A stretch of 64,000 nucleotides of DNA, taken from the NCBI GenBank assembly GCA_017744715.1, contig JAGIAT010000004.1:310001-374000 (forward strand), given 5' to 3'. This stretch comes from Niabella sp. Its GTDB lineage: Bacteria; Bacteroidota; Bacteroidia; Chitinophagales; Chitinophagaceae. This document shows positions 51,624 through 59,687 of the stretch, one piece after another. The notes beneath the pieces were generated by a model, which searched no databases, had not been told where the DNA came from, and saw only the letters and a list, made by a program, of their open reading frames with translations. Numbering within the stretch: the first letter of the stretch is position 1; the number at the start of each line of letters is the position of its first letter. The translations under genes were made by a program, and so were the position numbers.

Positions 51624-52388
51624 ATGAAGAATATTACGGAACGACACGAGTTTATCCTCAATAAACTCAAAAAAGAGGGGAAAGTGAGCATTTTAGACCT
51701 GGCAGAAGAAATTCATATATCCAGCGTAACGATCCGCAAGGACCTGAAAATGCTGGAAGATAAAAACCTGCTGTTCCGCACCAAGGGCGGAGGATCCCTG
51801 TCCAATCCCTATGCCATCGATAAACCGATCAACGAAAAAGAGCAGATCAATGCCGATGCCAAAAGACGGATCGCCAAAGCCGCCCTGCCGCTGATCGGGC
51901 AAACCGATTCCATTATGATCGGCTCCGGATCGACGGTTTTTGAACTGGCCCGGGTATTATACCCCGATCATAAAATGACCGCCATTACACCGGCCCTTAA
52001 AGTGGGACTGGAACTGAATAACCGGCCGAATATCGAAGTATTGCAACTGGGCGGACTGATCCGGCCCAACTCCTCATCGGTGGCCGGTACCCAGGCGCTG
52101 CAGGTACTGGAAGAAATATCCTGCGATCTTTTATTCCTGGGTGTGGATGGTATTGACCTGGAACATGGTGTTTCCATTTCCAATATTTCGGAGGCCTCGT
52201 TAAACCGGAAGATGATCGAAGTTTCGCAGCGGCTGATCCTGCTTGCCGATAGCTCTAAATTTAACCGGCGGGGATTGGGCAAGATCTGCAACCTGGACCA
52301 GGTTGAATATATCGTAACCGATAAAAAAATCTCCGAAAAAACACTGTTCTCCCTGCAGGAAAAAGGGATCAAGGTGGTCCTGGCCTGA
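51624..52388 (+). CDS. DeoR-family sugar-phosphate-responsive regulator
   Basis: I start at ATG 51624 (MKNITERHEFILNKL), dropping 16 weak upstream codons. The 254-residue protein has the DeoR N-terminal HTH (about 8-60: KEGKVSILDLAEEIHISSVTIRKDLKMLEDKNLLFRTKGGG) and the C-terminal ISOCOT-type effector domain (about 75-235: AKAALPLIGQTDSIMIGSGSTVFELARVL, TPALKVGLELNNRPNIEVLQLGG, CDLLFLGVDGIDLEHGVSISNISEASLNRKMI). Such repressors sense phosphorylated sugars and usually control the neighbouring catabolic genes, here the divergent polyol-type operon. Confidence 0.92.
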   Translation: MKNITERHEFILNKLKKEGKVSILDLAEEIHISSVTIRKDLKMLEDKNLLFRTKGGGSLSNPYAIDKPINEKEQINADAKRRIAKAALPLIGQTDSIMIGSGSTVFELARVLYPDHKMTAITPALKVGLELNNRPNIEVLQLGGLIRPNSSSVAGTQALQVLEEISCDLLFLGVDGIDLEHGVSISNISEASLNRKMIEVSQRLILLADSSKFNRRGLGKICNLDQVEYIVTDKKISEKTLFSLQEKGIKVVLA

Positions 52389-52483
52389 TCAAACATCCTT
52401 TTGTAATCCGGGCTGCATCCCGGAACAGCCGCTAAGGACACGGCATGTCTGTAGCGCAGGTCATTGTATACACCCCGCCAAAT

Positions 52484-52527
52484 AAAAACGGGGCCGTTTC
52501 TGCATCGGTTTGCAAAAACAGCCCCGG
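52484..52527 (-). terminator. Intrinsic terminator after acetyl-CoA synthetase
   Basis: Minus-strand stem GGGGCTGTTT/AAACGGCCCC (one wobble position) with an 18-nt loop, followed by TTTTT. The opposite strand lacks a T-run, so it serves the synthetase rather than the convergent DeoR gene. Confidence 0.75.
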
Positions 52528-52549
52528 AAAAAAATCAGGAACCCCGGCC

Positions 52550-54496
52550 TTAAAGCCGTCCATCCCGGATCTCGTCTACAATCGCCGGATCCAGCAAGGT
52601 GGTTGTATCTCCCAGGTTAGAAAGTTCGCCTTCTGCCACTTTACGCAGGATGCGCCGCATGATCTTGCCGCTCCTCGTTTTAGGAAGTCCGCTTACAAAC
52701 TGGATCTTATCCGGTTTGGCAATCGGGCCTATGATGCGGCTTACCGTAGCCAGTATATCTTTTCTTGTAAGGTCATCTTCATCTTTGTGCCGCTTTTCAT
52801 CCAGCACCACATAGGCATATACGCCCTGTCCTTTTACCTCATGCGGGTAACCCACCACAGCGCTTTCAATAACGCTTGCATGCATGTTGATCGCATTCTC
52901 TACCTCCGCTGTACCCAGGCGGTGGCCGCTTACATTCAGCACGTCGTCTACACGGCCGGTGATTTTATAATTTCCCTGCTCATCTTTCCAGGCACCATCG
53001 CCTGTAAAGTAAAGATCTTTATAAGTACTGAAATAGGTTTGCCGGCAGCGTTCATGATCCCCATAGGTGGTTCTTAAAATACCCGGCCATGGTGCGCGCA
53101 TGCATAAGTTGCCGCTCATTACTTCATCTGTAAATTCGGTAATCTCCGCGCCTTTTTCATCTACCAGCAATGGCTGCACGCCGGGAAGCGGCAGGGTAGC
53201 CCAGCTGGGTCGCGCAGGTGTAACACCTGCCAGGTTTGAGATCAGGATGCCACCGGTTTCGGTTTGCCACCAGGTGTCTACAATCGGGCATTTCTTTTTA
53301 CCGATATGCTCATCATACCAATGCCAGGCTTCTTCATTGATGGGCTCTCCAACGGTACCCAGCACCTTCAGGGACGAAAGATCTTTATCCTTCAGCGGAT
53401 CCAGTCCATAGCTCATCAGCGACCGGATGGCAGTGGGTGCCGTATATAAAATATTCACCTTATGCTTGTCTACAATTTCCCAGAAACGGCCTGCATCCGG
53501 CCATGTGGGCACGCCTTCAAACATCAGGCAGGTGGCACCGGATAACAGCGGACCGTACGCAATGTAGCTATGCCCGGTGATCCAGCCGATATCGGCTGTA
53601 CAAAAGAAAACATCCTTTGGCTGATACTGGAACACGTTCACAAATGTATAGGTGGTCCAAAGCATATACCCGGCGCAGGTATGTACCACACCCTTTGGCT
53701 TACCGGTACTTCCGGAAGTATACAGGATGAATAACGGATCTTCCGCATCCATTTCTTCCGCCGGTATGGCCAGTACTTCATCATTCATGGTTTCAATAAC
53801 ATCTTCCACTTCATCGCGCCACCACACATCACGTCCTTTGATCATACTTACCGGGGTGCGGGTGCGGGTATGTACAATAACCCGTTTTACTACTTTGTTG
53901 CCAATAAGCGCATCATCAATGATCGCTTTTAGCGGAATATCTTTTGCGCCCCTGTATGCACCATCACAGGTAATAATGTATTCTGCGCCTGCATCATCCA
54001 ACCGATCTGCAATGCTTTGCGCAGAAAATCCGCCGAAGATCACGGAGTGGATGGCCCCGATACGGGCACAGGCCAGCACCGCAATCACCAGCTCGGGGAT
54101 CATTCCCATGTAGATACAAACCCGGTCGCCTTTCTTCACACCGTTATTGCGTAATACCTGGGCAAATTCGCATACTTTGCGATGCAGTACTTTATAGGTA
54201 AGTGTTCTTACTTTTTCATTCGGATCGTTGGGTTCCCAGATGATGGCCGGTGTATCCCCCGATGTTTTCAGATGGCGGTCGAGGCAATTTTCAGTAATGT
54301 TCAGTTTGGCGCCTTCAAACCACTTGATCTTTGGTTCCGCAAAGTTCCAGTCCAACACGCGGCTGCTGAAGGGTTGCTTCTTTCTCCATTCAAATGTATC
54401 GGCCACTTCGGACCAAAAACCCTGGGGATCTTCCACACTTCTTTTATACGCTTCCTGGTACTGCTCAATCGTCTTTATCTGAAATGAATATGACAT
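52550..54496 (-). CDS. acs: Acetyl-CoA synthetase (acetate-CoA ligase)
   Basis: A 648-residue AMP-forming ligase, the usual length for Acs, converting acetate, ATP and CoA into acetyl-CoA. Motifs: the P-loop YTSGSTGKPKGVVHT (about 260), the A5-type WWQTETGG (about 410), YFTGDGAWKDEQGNYKITGRVDDVLNVSGHRLGTAEVE (about 495-535), and the acetylatable catalytic Lys in LPKTRSGKIMRRILRKV (about 605). N-terminal FWSEVADTFEWRKKQPFSSRVLDWNFAEPKIKWFEGAKLNITENCLDRHL is diagnostic for Acs. Divergent from an MHS-type transporter 152 bp away, which probably supplies its substrate. Confidence 0.96.
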   Translation of the reverse strand: MSYSFQIKTIEQYQEAYKRSVEDPQGFWSEVADTFEWRKKQPFSSRVLDWNFAEPKIKWFEGAKLNITENCLDRHLKTSGDTPAIIWEPNDPNEKVRTLTYKVLHRKVCEFAQVLRNNGVKKGDRVCIYMGMIPELVIAVLACARIGAIHSVIFGGFSAQSIADRLDDAGAEYIITCDGAYRGAKDIPLKAIIDDALIGNKVVKRVIVHTRTRTPVSMIKGRDVWWRDEVEDVIETMNDEVLAIPAEEMDAEDPLFILYTSGSTGKPKGVVHTCAGYMLWTTYTFVNVFQYQPKDVFFCTADIGWITGHSYIAYGPLLSGATCLMFEGVPTWPDAGRFWEIVDKHKVNILYTAPTAIRSLMSYGLDPLKDKDLSSLKVLGTVGEPINEEAWHWYDEHIGKKKCPIVDTWWQTETGGILISNLAGVTPARPSWATLPLPGVQPLLVDEKGAEITEFTDEVMSGNLCMRAPWPGILRTTYGDHERCRQTYFSTYKDLYFTGDGAWKDEQGNYKITGRVDDVLNVSGHRLGTAEVENAINMHASVIESAVVGYPHEVKGQGVYAYVVLDEKRHKDEDDLTRKDILATVSRIIGPIAKPDKIQFVSGLPKTRSGKIMRRILRKVAEGELSNLGDTTTLLDPAIVDEIRDGRL

Positions 54497-54648
54497 AACT
54501 TAAAACGTTTTTTTTCGGGCAATAAAAATAGGCAATAAAAATTATTCAAGATTATTAATATTTTATTGAAAGAAATATTATCTTGACAGCTGTTACCGGT
54601 AGCGTTACCGAACGATTGTATTTATTTCATTGCACAAAACAAAATTAC

Positions 54649-56175
54649 ATGAAACAAATGAGTGAAGCAGGCGTGCTTCGTAAAGTCATTGGCGCCTCGT
54701 CATTGGGCACCATGATCGAATGGTATGACTTTTACATTTTCGGCATGCTGGCCAAAACCATTTCTACTGAATTTTTCCCCGAAGGCAATAGTACCGCTGC
54801 CCTGTTAAGCACCCTGGCCATTTTTGCCGCGGGATTTATTGTGCGGCCCTTCGGCGCCTTGTTTTTCGGACGGCTGGGTGATCTCCTGGGAAGAAAATCC
54901 ACCTTCCTGCTCACACTTGTTTTAATGGGAGGCTCTACATTCCTGATCGGGCTGGTGCCCGGCTATCAGACCATTGGCATTGCCGCACCGCTGATCGTGC
55001 TGTTGCTGCGTTTGCTGCAAGGCCTGGCCCTTGGTGGCGAATATGGCGGTGCCGCTACTTATGTAGCAGAACATGCGCCGCCCGGCAAACGCGGCTTTTA
55101 TACCAGCTGGATTCAAACAACCGCCACATTGGGATTGTTTCTGGCACTGGGTGTCATTATGGTGGTAAAGATGAACATGAGTGACCAGCGCTTTAACGCC
55201 GAATGGGGCGGATGGCGTTATCCGTTCTGGTTCTCCATCATACTGGTAGTGGTATCGGTTTATATCCGTTTGAAAATGGAAGAATCGCCCTTGTTTGCCC
55301 GTTTAAAAAGCGAAGGAAAAGTAGCCAAAAATCCGCTAAAGGAAAGCTTCCGCAAAAAGGCCAATTTTAAAATGGTACTGCTGGCTTTGTTTGGCGCTGC
55401 AATGGGCCAGGGAGTTATCTGGTATACCGGTCAGTTTTATGCACAAAGCTTCCTGGAAACAAAAGTGGCGCTTAATTTTGAGCAAAGCCGCTCCATTTTG
55501 CTGTGGGCCATTTTGCTGGCAACGCCCTTCTTTATTGTTTTTGGATGGTTGAGCGACAAGATCGGTCGCAAATGGATCATGCTTGCGGGAATGCTGCTGG
55601 GGATCCTCACCTACCGCCCGATCTTTAATACATTACTGACGGATGCCGGCACCGATCAATGGAATACGGAAATCAGCAACAGCACCGTTCAGAAAGAATC
55701 GAAGCCGCTGGCCAACACTTCCGACTCGCTGATACAAACCATTACCCATATTGAAGTATCCAATGGAGCAACATATATAAAGGAACAAACAGACACCCTG
55801 AAAGTAGCTACCGGAACCATCGCTGAAGGCAAACCGCTGATCAAGGATAAAGTATTACCAAGACCGGTTTACTGGAAATTTGTAGGCCTGGTATTTCTGC
55901 TGATTTTTTACGTAACCATGGTATATGGCCCTATTGCGGCTTTCCTGGTGGAATTATTCCCCGTGCATATCCGGTATACATCAATGTCGCTACCGTATCA
56001 CATTGGCAACGGTGTGTTTGGTGGACTGGTTCCTTTCATCGGGGTTTTGCTTCAAACCACGTTTACAACAGATCCGCTGGTAGGATTGTGGTATCCCATC
56101 GGAATCGCCGCATTAAGCTTTGCGATCGGGCTGATCTATCTCTCCAATAAGATCGACAAAGACGTAACCGATTAA
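54649..56175 (+). CDS. MFS metabolite:H+ symporter (MHS family), probably for monocarboxylates
   Basis: I start at ATG 54649 (MKQMSEAGVLRKVIGASSLGTMIEWYDFYIF), 22 codons inside the longest frame. The 508-residue transporter has twelve segments and MHS signatures: RPFGALFFGRLGDLLGRKSTFL and RLLQGLALGGEYGGAATYVAEHAPPGKRGFY. An approximately 85-residue polar insertion (about 345-430, SNSTVQKESKPLAN ... GKPLIKDKVLP) splits two late segments and should lie outside the membrane; similar insertions are known in this branch. The position opposite acs suggests uptake of acetate or related acids, which is inference. A small membrane protein follows 30 bp later. Confidence 0.88.
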   Translation: MKQMSEAGVLRKVIGASSLGTMIEWYDFYIFGMLAKTISTEFFPEGNSTAALLSTLAIFAAGFIVRPFGALFFGRLGDLLGRKSTFLLTLVLMGGSTFLIGLVPGYQTIGIAAPLIVLLLRLLQGLALGGEYGGAATYVAEHAPPGKRGFYTSWIQTTATLGLFLALGVIMVVKMNMSDQRFNAEWGGWRYPFWFSIILVVVSVYIRLKMEESPLFARLKSEGKVAKNPLKESFRKKANFKMVLLALFGAAMGQGVIWYTGQFYAQSFLETKVALNFEQSRSILLWAILLATPFFIVFGWLSDKIGRKWIMLAGMLLGILTYRPIFNTLLTDAGTDQWNTEISNSTVQKESKPLANTSDSLIQTITHIEVSNGATYIKEQTDTLKVATGTIAEGKPLIKDKVLPRPVYWKFVGLVFLLIFYVTMVYGPIAAFLVELFPVHIRYTSMSLPYHIGNGVFGGLVPFIGVLLQTTFTTDPLVGLWYPIGIAALSFAIGLIYLSNKIDKDVTD

Positions 56176-56205
56176 TACCCGAATTTCTTTTTTCAAAACA
56201 ATACA

Positions 56206-56442
56206 ATGAACACAATAAGAAAAATATTAGGCGTCGTATGGTTATTGCTGGGCCCCGTAGTTATTTATTTCCTGTTTGCCGGAGCCATACATAATATAGA
56301 TCCGCACGGTAAAAAGGATATTAACAACCCGGTGATCTGGGTGATTATTATCACGATCTTTTTACCGATTGCTATCGGATTGATGATCTTTGGCTGGTAT
56401 GCCCTCAAAGGCGAATATTCCAGGAACACTACAGACCGGTAA
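56206..56442 (+). CDS. Small two-span membrane protein (DUF6814-like)
   Basis: A 78-residue protein with two hydrophobic helices: GVVWLLLGPVVIYFLFAGAI (about 9-28) and PVIWVIIITIFLPIAIGLMIFGWYAL (about 43-68), joined by a charged loop HNIDPHGKKDIN. It resembles the small proteins, annotated DUF6814, that follow MHS-type transporters in Bacteroidota, and may be a stabilising subunit of the transporter. Thirty bases behind it in the same transcript. Confidence 0.75.
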   Translation: MNTIRKILGVVWLLLGPVVIYFLFAGAIHNIDPHGKKDINNPVIWVIIITIFLPIAIGLMIFGWYALKGEYSRNTTDR

Positions 56443-56645
56443 GAAAGCACAGGTGTGCTGCGGCGCAGCGCATCAATAACCGTAAAGTGGCCGCAGAAAA
56501 CGATGGTGCACCTGGTAATTCTGAAGGTATTTGCGCTTATGTGCAGTCCTGAAGCAAAGATCTTTTGCACGCTGCACTTACGTTGTTAACACTCAGTATA
56601 TTAAGTGTACCGTTTCGTTAAAGAATTGTAATATTCTCCGGTTTT

Positions 56646-56677
56646 TTTGTCTGGAAAAAGGCAATCAACTACTTTTG
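56646..56677 (+). promoter_or_regulatory. Bacteroidota-type promoter (TTTG-N20-TACTTTTG)
   Basis: TTTG at 56646-56649 and TACTTTTG at 56670-56677 match the -33 and -7 elements of the Bacteroidota sigma factor (TTTG, TAnnTTTG) with 20 bases between. Transcription would begin close to 56683, almost on the ATG at 56684, so the first gene would have a very short or absent leader. Confidence 0.6.
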
Positions 56678-56683
56678 CATTAC

Positions 56684-57046
56684 ATGATATCCGGCTTACT
56701 ATATACTAAAACAATATCCAAGGCTCTGGCAGTGATGCTGGGTGTTGCGTTATTGTGGCTTACGGTAAGCCTTCCTTTCGTATATGAGGCCAAGCTTCAT
56801 CTAACCGAGCAAACTCAAACGGAGGGTAAAGGTAAAAATCAAAGCAATCCTCTTGCAGGAACCACCGAGGAAAAAGTACCCGGTAATCCTACCGTAACCA
56901 TTACGGAAGAATACCTGCACCACGGGGCATATGATTTTTCCCTGACTGAATTTCAAAAAGACATCGCTTACCTGCACGCGCATGAAGGTACGTATATTGC
57001 GTTTCATGCGGAATTACACGCCCCCCCTCCCAATACCCAACTTTAA
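56684..57046 (+). CDS. Small exported or membrane-anchored hypothetical protein before sulP
   Basis: A 120-residue protein: an N-terminal hydrophobic helix (KALAVMLGVALLWLTVSLPFVYEA, about 12-36), a Thr/Glu/Gln-rich linker and a C-terminal half with several His residues (EEYLHHGAYDFS, YLHAHEGTYIAFHAELHAPPP), which might bind a metal. No family recognised. The ATG at 56684 lies right at the predicted transcription start; the in-frame ATG at 56735 (MLGVALLWL) is an alternative. It precedes the anion transporter by 147 bp, on the same strand. Confidence 0.65.
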   Translation: MISGLLYTKTISKALAVMLGVALLWLTVSLPFVYEAKLHLTEQTQTEGKGKNQSNPLAGTTEEKVPGNPTVTITEEYLHHGAYDFSLTEFQKDIAYLHAHEGTYIAFHAELHAPPPNTQL

Positions 57047-57193
57047 GCATTTGGACTCCGGTATTTTTTGCCGGGTGCTGATCTGTGCTGCAATCATTCC
57101 TTGATTCCGGCAGGTCCTTTTGTACATTCCTTTTCCGATCTCCTGTTGCCGCTATCGCAATAGCATGCAGGGTCATTCCTTAATGATAATTTT

Positions 57194-58882
57194 ATGAATA
57201 CAAATTCAAAATCAAAAAATATATTTTCGAGCCTGGCCGCTGATATTCCATCATCTGTTGTGGTGTTCCTGGTAGCCCTGCCCCTTTGTTTGGGGGTAGC
57301 ATTAGCCTCGAATGCACCGCTGTTCAGCGGCATTATAGCAGGTGTTTGCGGCGGTATTATTGTGGGTATCCTGAGCGGCTCGCAACTCAGTGTAAGCGGG
57401 CCTGCTGCGGGACTTACGGCTATCGTTGCTTCCGCCATTATTACACTTCAGTCATTTGAAGCGTTCCTGGTGGTAGTGGTATTGGCAGGTATTATGCAGG
57501 TGATCCTTGGTTTTGCAAAAGCCGGTATCATTGGCGATTATATTCCCAACAGCGTTATCAAAGGGATGCTTGCCGCCATTGGCCTGATCCTCATCATCAA
57601 CCAGGTACCGCAGTTGCTTGGTGATAAATCAGCATTGCCCGCCAATGATGAAGAGTCCATTGCCTCTACAGGAAATATTTTCATCAACTTCTTTAAAGCC
57701 TTTGCGCATATTACTCCGGCGGCACTGCTGATTGGTGTTATCTGCCTGGCCTTTCATTTTATATGGGAGAAACTGGTAGCCGGCAAAAAAGGGTTTATCA
57801 AACTGATTCCGGCACCCCTGCTCATCGTTTTTATAGGGGTAGGTTTAAATGCATTATTTGCCAGCACCGGGCTGATGCCTGCATTAACAGATAGCTATCT
57901 TGTAAAAATTCCGATGGCCAATTCGGCCAGCGAGTTTGTGTCGTTCTTTACAAGTCCCGACTGGAGCTCGATCTGGAATTCGCAGGTATGGATACTGGCC
58001 CTTACCATTGCGCTGGTTGCCAGCCTGGAAAGCCTGTTAAGCCTGGAGGCGATCGATGATATGGATCCCTATCAGCGTGCCAGCCCTACCAACCGGGAAT
58101 TAAAAGCCCAGGGCGTGGGAAATATCGTTTCCGGACTGCTTGGAGGTATTCCGGTTACCAGCGTTATTGTACGCTCTTCAGCAAACGTGAACTCCGGTGC
58201 TAAAACAAAAATGTCGGCCATTTTACATGGCTTGTTGCTGTTAGGCTCCGTGGCTTTTATCCCGTTTCTGCTTAACATGATTCCTAAGACAGCATTGGCA
58301 GCCATCCTGATTTTTACCGGGTACAAACTGGCAAAACCGGCGCTGTTTAAGTTGTATTACAAAAAGGGATGGGACCAGTTTTTACCCTTTGTAATCACCA
58401 TTGTGGCCATCCTGGCAACCGATCTGCTGAAAGGTGTGATCGTAGGCATTGGTGTGGGACTGTTCTTTGCGTTCCGCTCCAACTTCAGGAAAGCGGTATT
58501 TGTGGTAAAGGACGATACCCGGTATCTTTTCCGCCTCCGGAAAGACGTTTCCTTCCTTAACAAGGCGATTATTAAACAAAACCTGGAGAAGGTACCCGAT
58601 GGAGCCCAGGTGATCATTGACGCCATGCGCGCCGATTATATCGACAAGGATATTGTAGAAGTTATTGAAGACTTTATCATTCATGCCCCGTTAAAAAACA
58701 TTAGCGTACAACTGGAAACCAGCGGTTTTATTGATCACGGGTTTTCCTATAAAATACTGGCGAACGACAATAAGGATGGACATTTAAGAAGAACGTATAC
58801 AAAAGTGATCACCAGCACAAAACAGGATGCAATACCGGAAGCAACACCGGAATTGGCTAACTTAGCATCTCAACCACAGTAA
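57194..58882 (+). CDS. SulP-family inorganic anion (bicarbonate/sulfate) transporter
   Basis: A 562-residue SLC26/SulP protein with the transmembrane core (about 15-430) and a cytoplasmic STAS-like C-terminal domain (about 470-540: GAQVIIDAMRADYIDKDIVEVIEDFIIHAP). Family landmarks: DIPSSVVVFLVALPLCLGVALASNAPLFSGIIAGVCGGIIVG, SGPAAGLTAIVASAI, and SLEAIDDMDPYQRASPTNRELKAQGVGNIVSGLLGGIPVTSVIVRSSANVNSGAKTK. The beta-carbonic anhydrase gene follows 35 bp later, which points to bicarbonate as the transported ion, as in BicA-type systems; sulfate is the alternative. Confidence 0.92.
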   Translation: MNTNSKSKNIFSSLAADIPSSVVVFLVALPLCLGVALASNAPLFSGIIAGVCGGIIVGILSGSQLSVSGPAAGLTAIVASAIITLQSFEAFLVVVVLAGIMQVILGFAKAGIIGDYIPNSVIKGMLAAIGLILIINQVPQLLGDKSALPANDEESIASTGNIFINFFKAFAHITPAALLIGVICLAFHFIWEKLVAGKKGFIKLIPAPLLIVFIGVGLNALFASTGLMPALTDSYLVKIPMANSASEFVSFFTSPDWSSIWNSQVWILALTIALVASLESLLSLEAIDDMDPYQRASPTNRELKAQGVGNIVSGLLGGIPVTSVIVRSSANVNSGAKTKMSAILHGLLLLGSVAFIPFLLNMIPKTALAAILIFTGYKLAKPALFKLYYKKGWDQFLPFVITIVAILATDLLKGVIVGIGVGLFFAFRSNFRKAVFVVKDDTRYLFRLRKDVSFLNKAIIKQNLEKVPDGAQVIIDAMRADYIDKDIVEVIEDFIIHAPLKNISVQLETSGFIDHGFSYKILANDNKDGHLRRTYTKVITSTKQDAIPEATPELANLASQPQ

Positions 58883-58917
58883 TTTTAAACAAAAGACATT
58901 CAAAAGATATATAGATT

Positions 58918-59559
58918 ATGAATTCATACGAAAAGTTATTACAGAATAATAAAGAGTGGGCTGCCTCAAAACTAGAGATTGATCCGCATTTTTTCGACAA
59001 CCTGGCGGAAACACAGAAACCGGAATTTCTTTGGATTGGCTGCAGCGACAGCCGGGTACCGGCAAACGAAGTAACCGGCACTACATCCGGTGAGATCTTT
59101 GTGCATCGCAATATTGCCAACCTGGTGGTACATACCGACATTAACCTGATCAGCGTTTTGGAGTACGCCGTGGCACATCTGAAAGTGAAGCACGTAATTG
59201 TATGCGGCCACTATGGATGCGGCGGTGTAAAAGCGGCCATGGGCAACGGAGATTTTCACCAGGTGCTGAATATGTGGCTCCGTGTTATCAAAGACGTTTA
59301 TTACAAGCATAAAGAAGAGCTCAATGACATTGCAGACGAAACAGCAAGAGCCAACCGGCTGGTGGAGCTGAATGTAAAAGAGCAGGTAGAAAAACTGGCA
59401 AAGACCTCCATCATTCAAAAAGCCTGGCAGGAACGGCAGGCGCCCATGTTGCACGGCTGGGTTTACGGTCTGGCCGACGGGCAGCTGCATTCCCTGCACA
59501 CCATAGCGCCGGGCAGTAACCCGGTGGATCCGATTTACGTATACGAGAATCTGCAATAA
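58918..59559 (+). CDS. can: Beta-class carbonic anhydrase
   Basis: A 213-residue zinc enzyme that interconverts CO2 and bicarbonate. Zinc ligands are the Cys of IGCSDSRVPANEV (about 42, with the Asp-Arg dyad) and the His and Cys of VCGHYGCGGV (about 98 and 101). N-terminal YEKLLQNNKEWAASK and WIGCSDSRVPA are typical of the Can/plant-type clade. Directly follows the SulP transporter and is closed by a good terminator, so transporter and enzyme act as one bicarbonate-supply unit. Confidence 0.96.
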   Translation: MNSYEKLLQNNKEWAASKLEIDPHFFDNLAETQKPEFLWIGCSDSRVPANEVTGTTSGEIFVHRNIANLVVHTDINLISVLEYAVAHLKVKHVIVCGHYGCGGVKAAMGNGDFHQVLNMWLRVIKDVYYKHKEELNDIADETARANRLVELNVKEQVEKLAKTSIIQKAWQERQAPMLHGWVYGLADGQLHSLHTIAPGSNPVDPIYVYENLQ

Positions 59560-59579
59560 AATGCATCCATCCTTATTCA

Positions 59580-59607
59580 GCCCCTGCTTTATAGCGGGGG
59601 CTTTTTT
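59580..59607 (+). terminator. Intrinsic terminator after carbonic anhydrase
   Basis: GCCCCTGC and GCGGGGGC form an 8-bp stem with one wobble pair around TTTATA, followed by six T residues, 20 bases after the stop codon. Confidence 0.9.
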
Positions 59608-59687
59608 GCGGATGCGGTTAAATGGAAGGAGGCCATTCACACTATATTTCAAAACCACCTGTGCCGGGCAAACGCAAAAACCTTTGT

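Noticed and set aside
52445-53077. 210-codon plus-strand open frame after the DeoR gene
   Set aside because: Mostly opposite acetyl-CoA synthetase and its terminator; product shows no family features.
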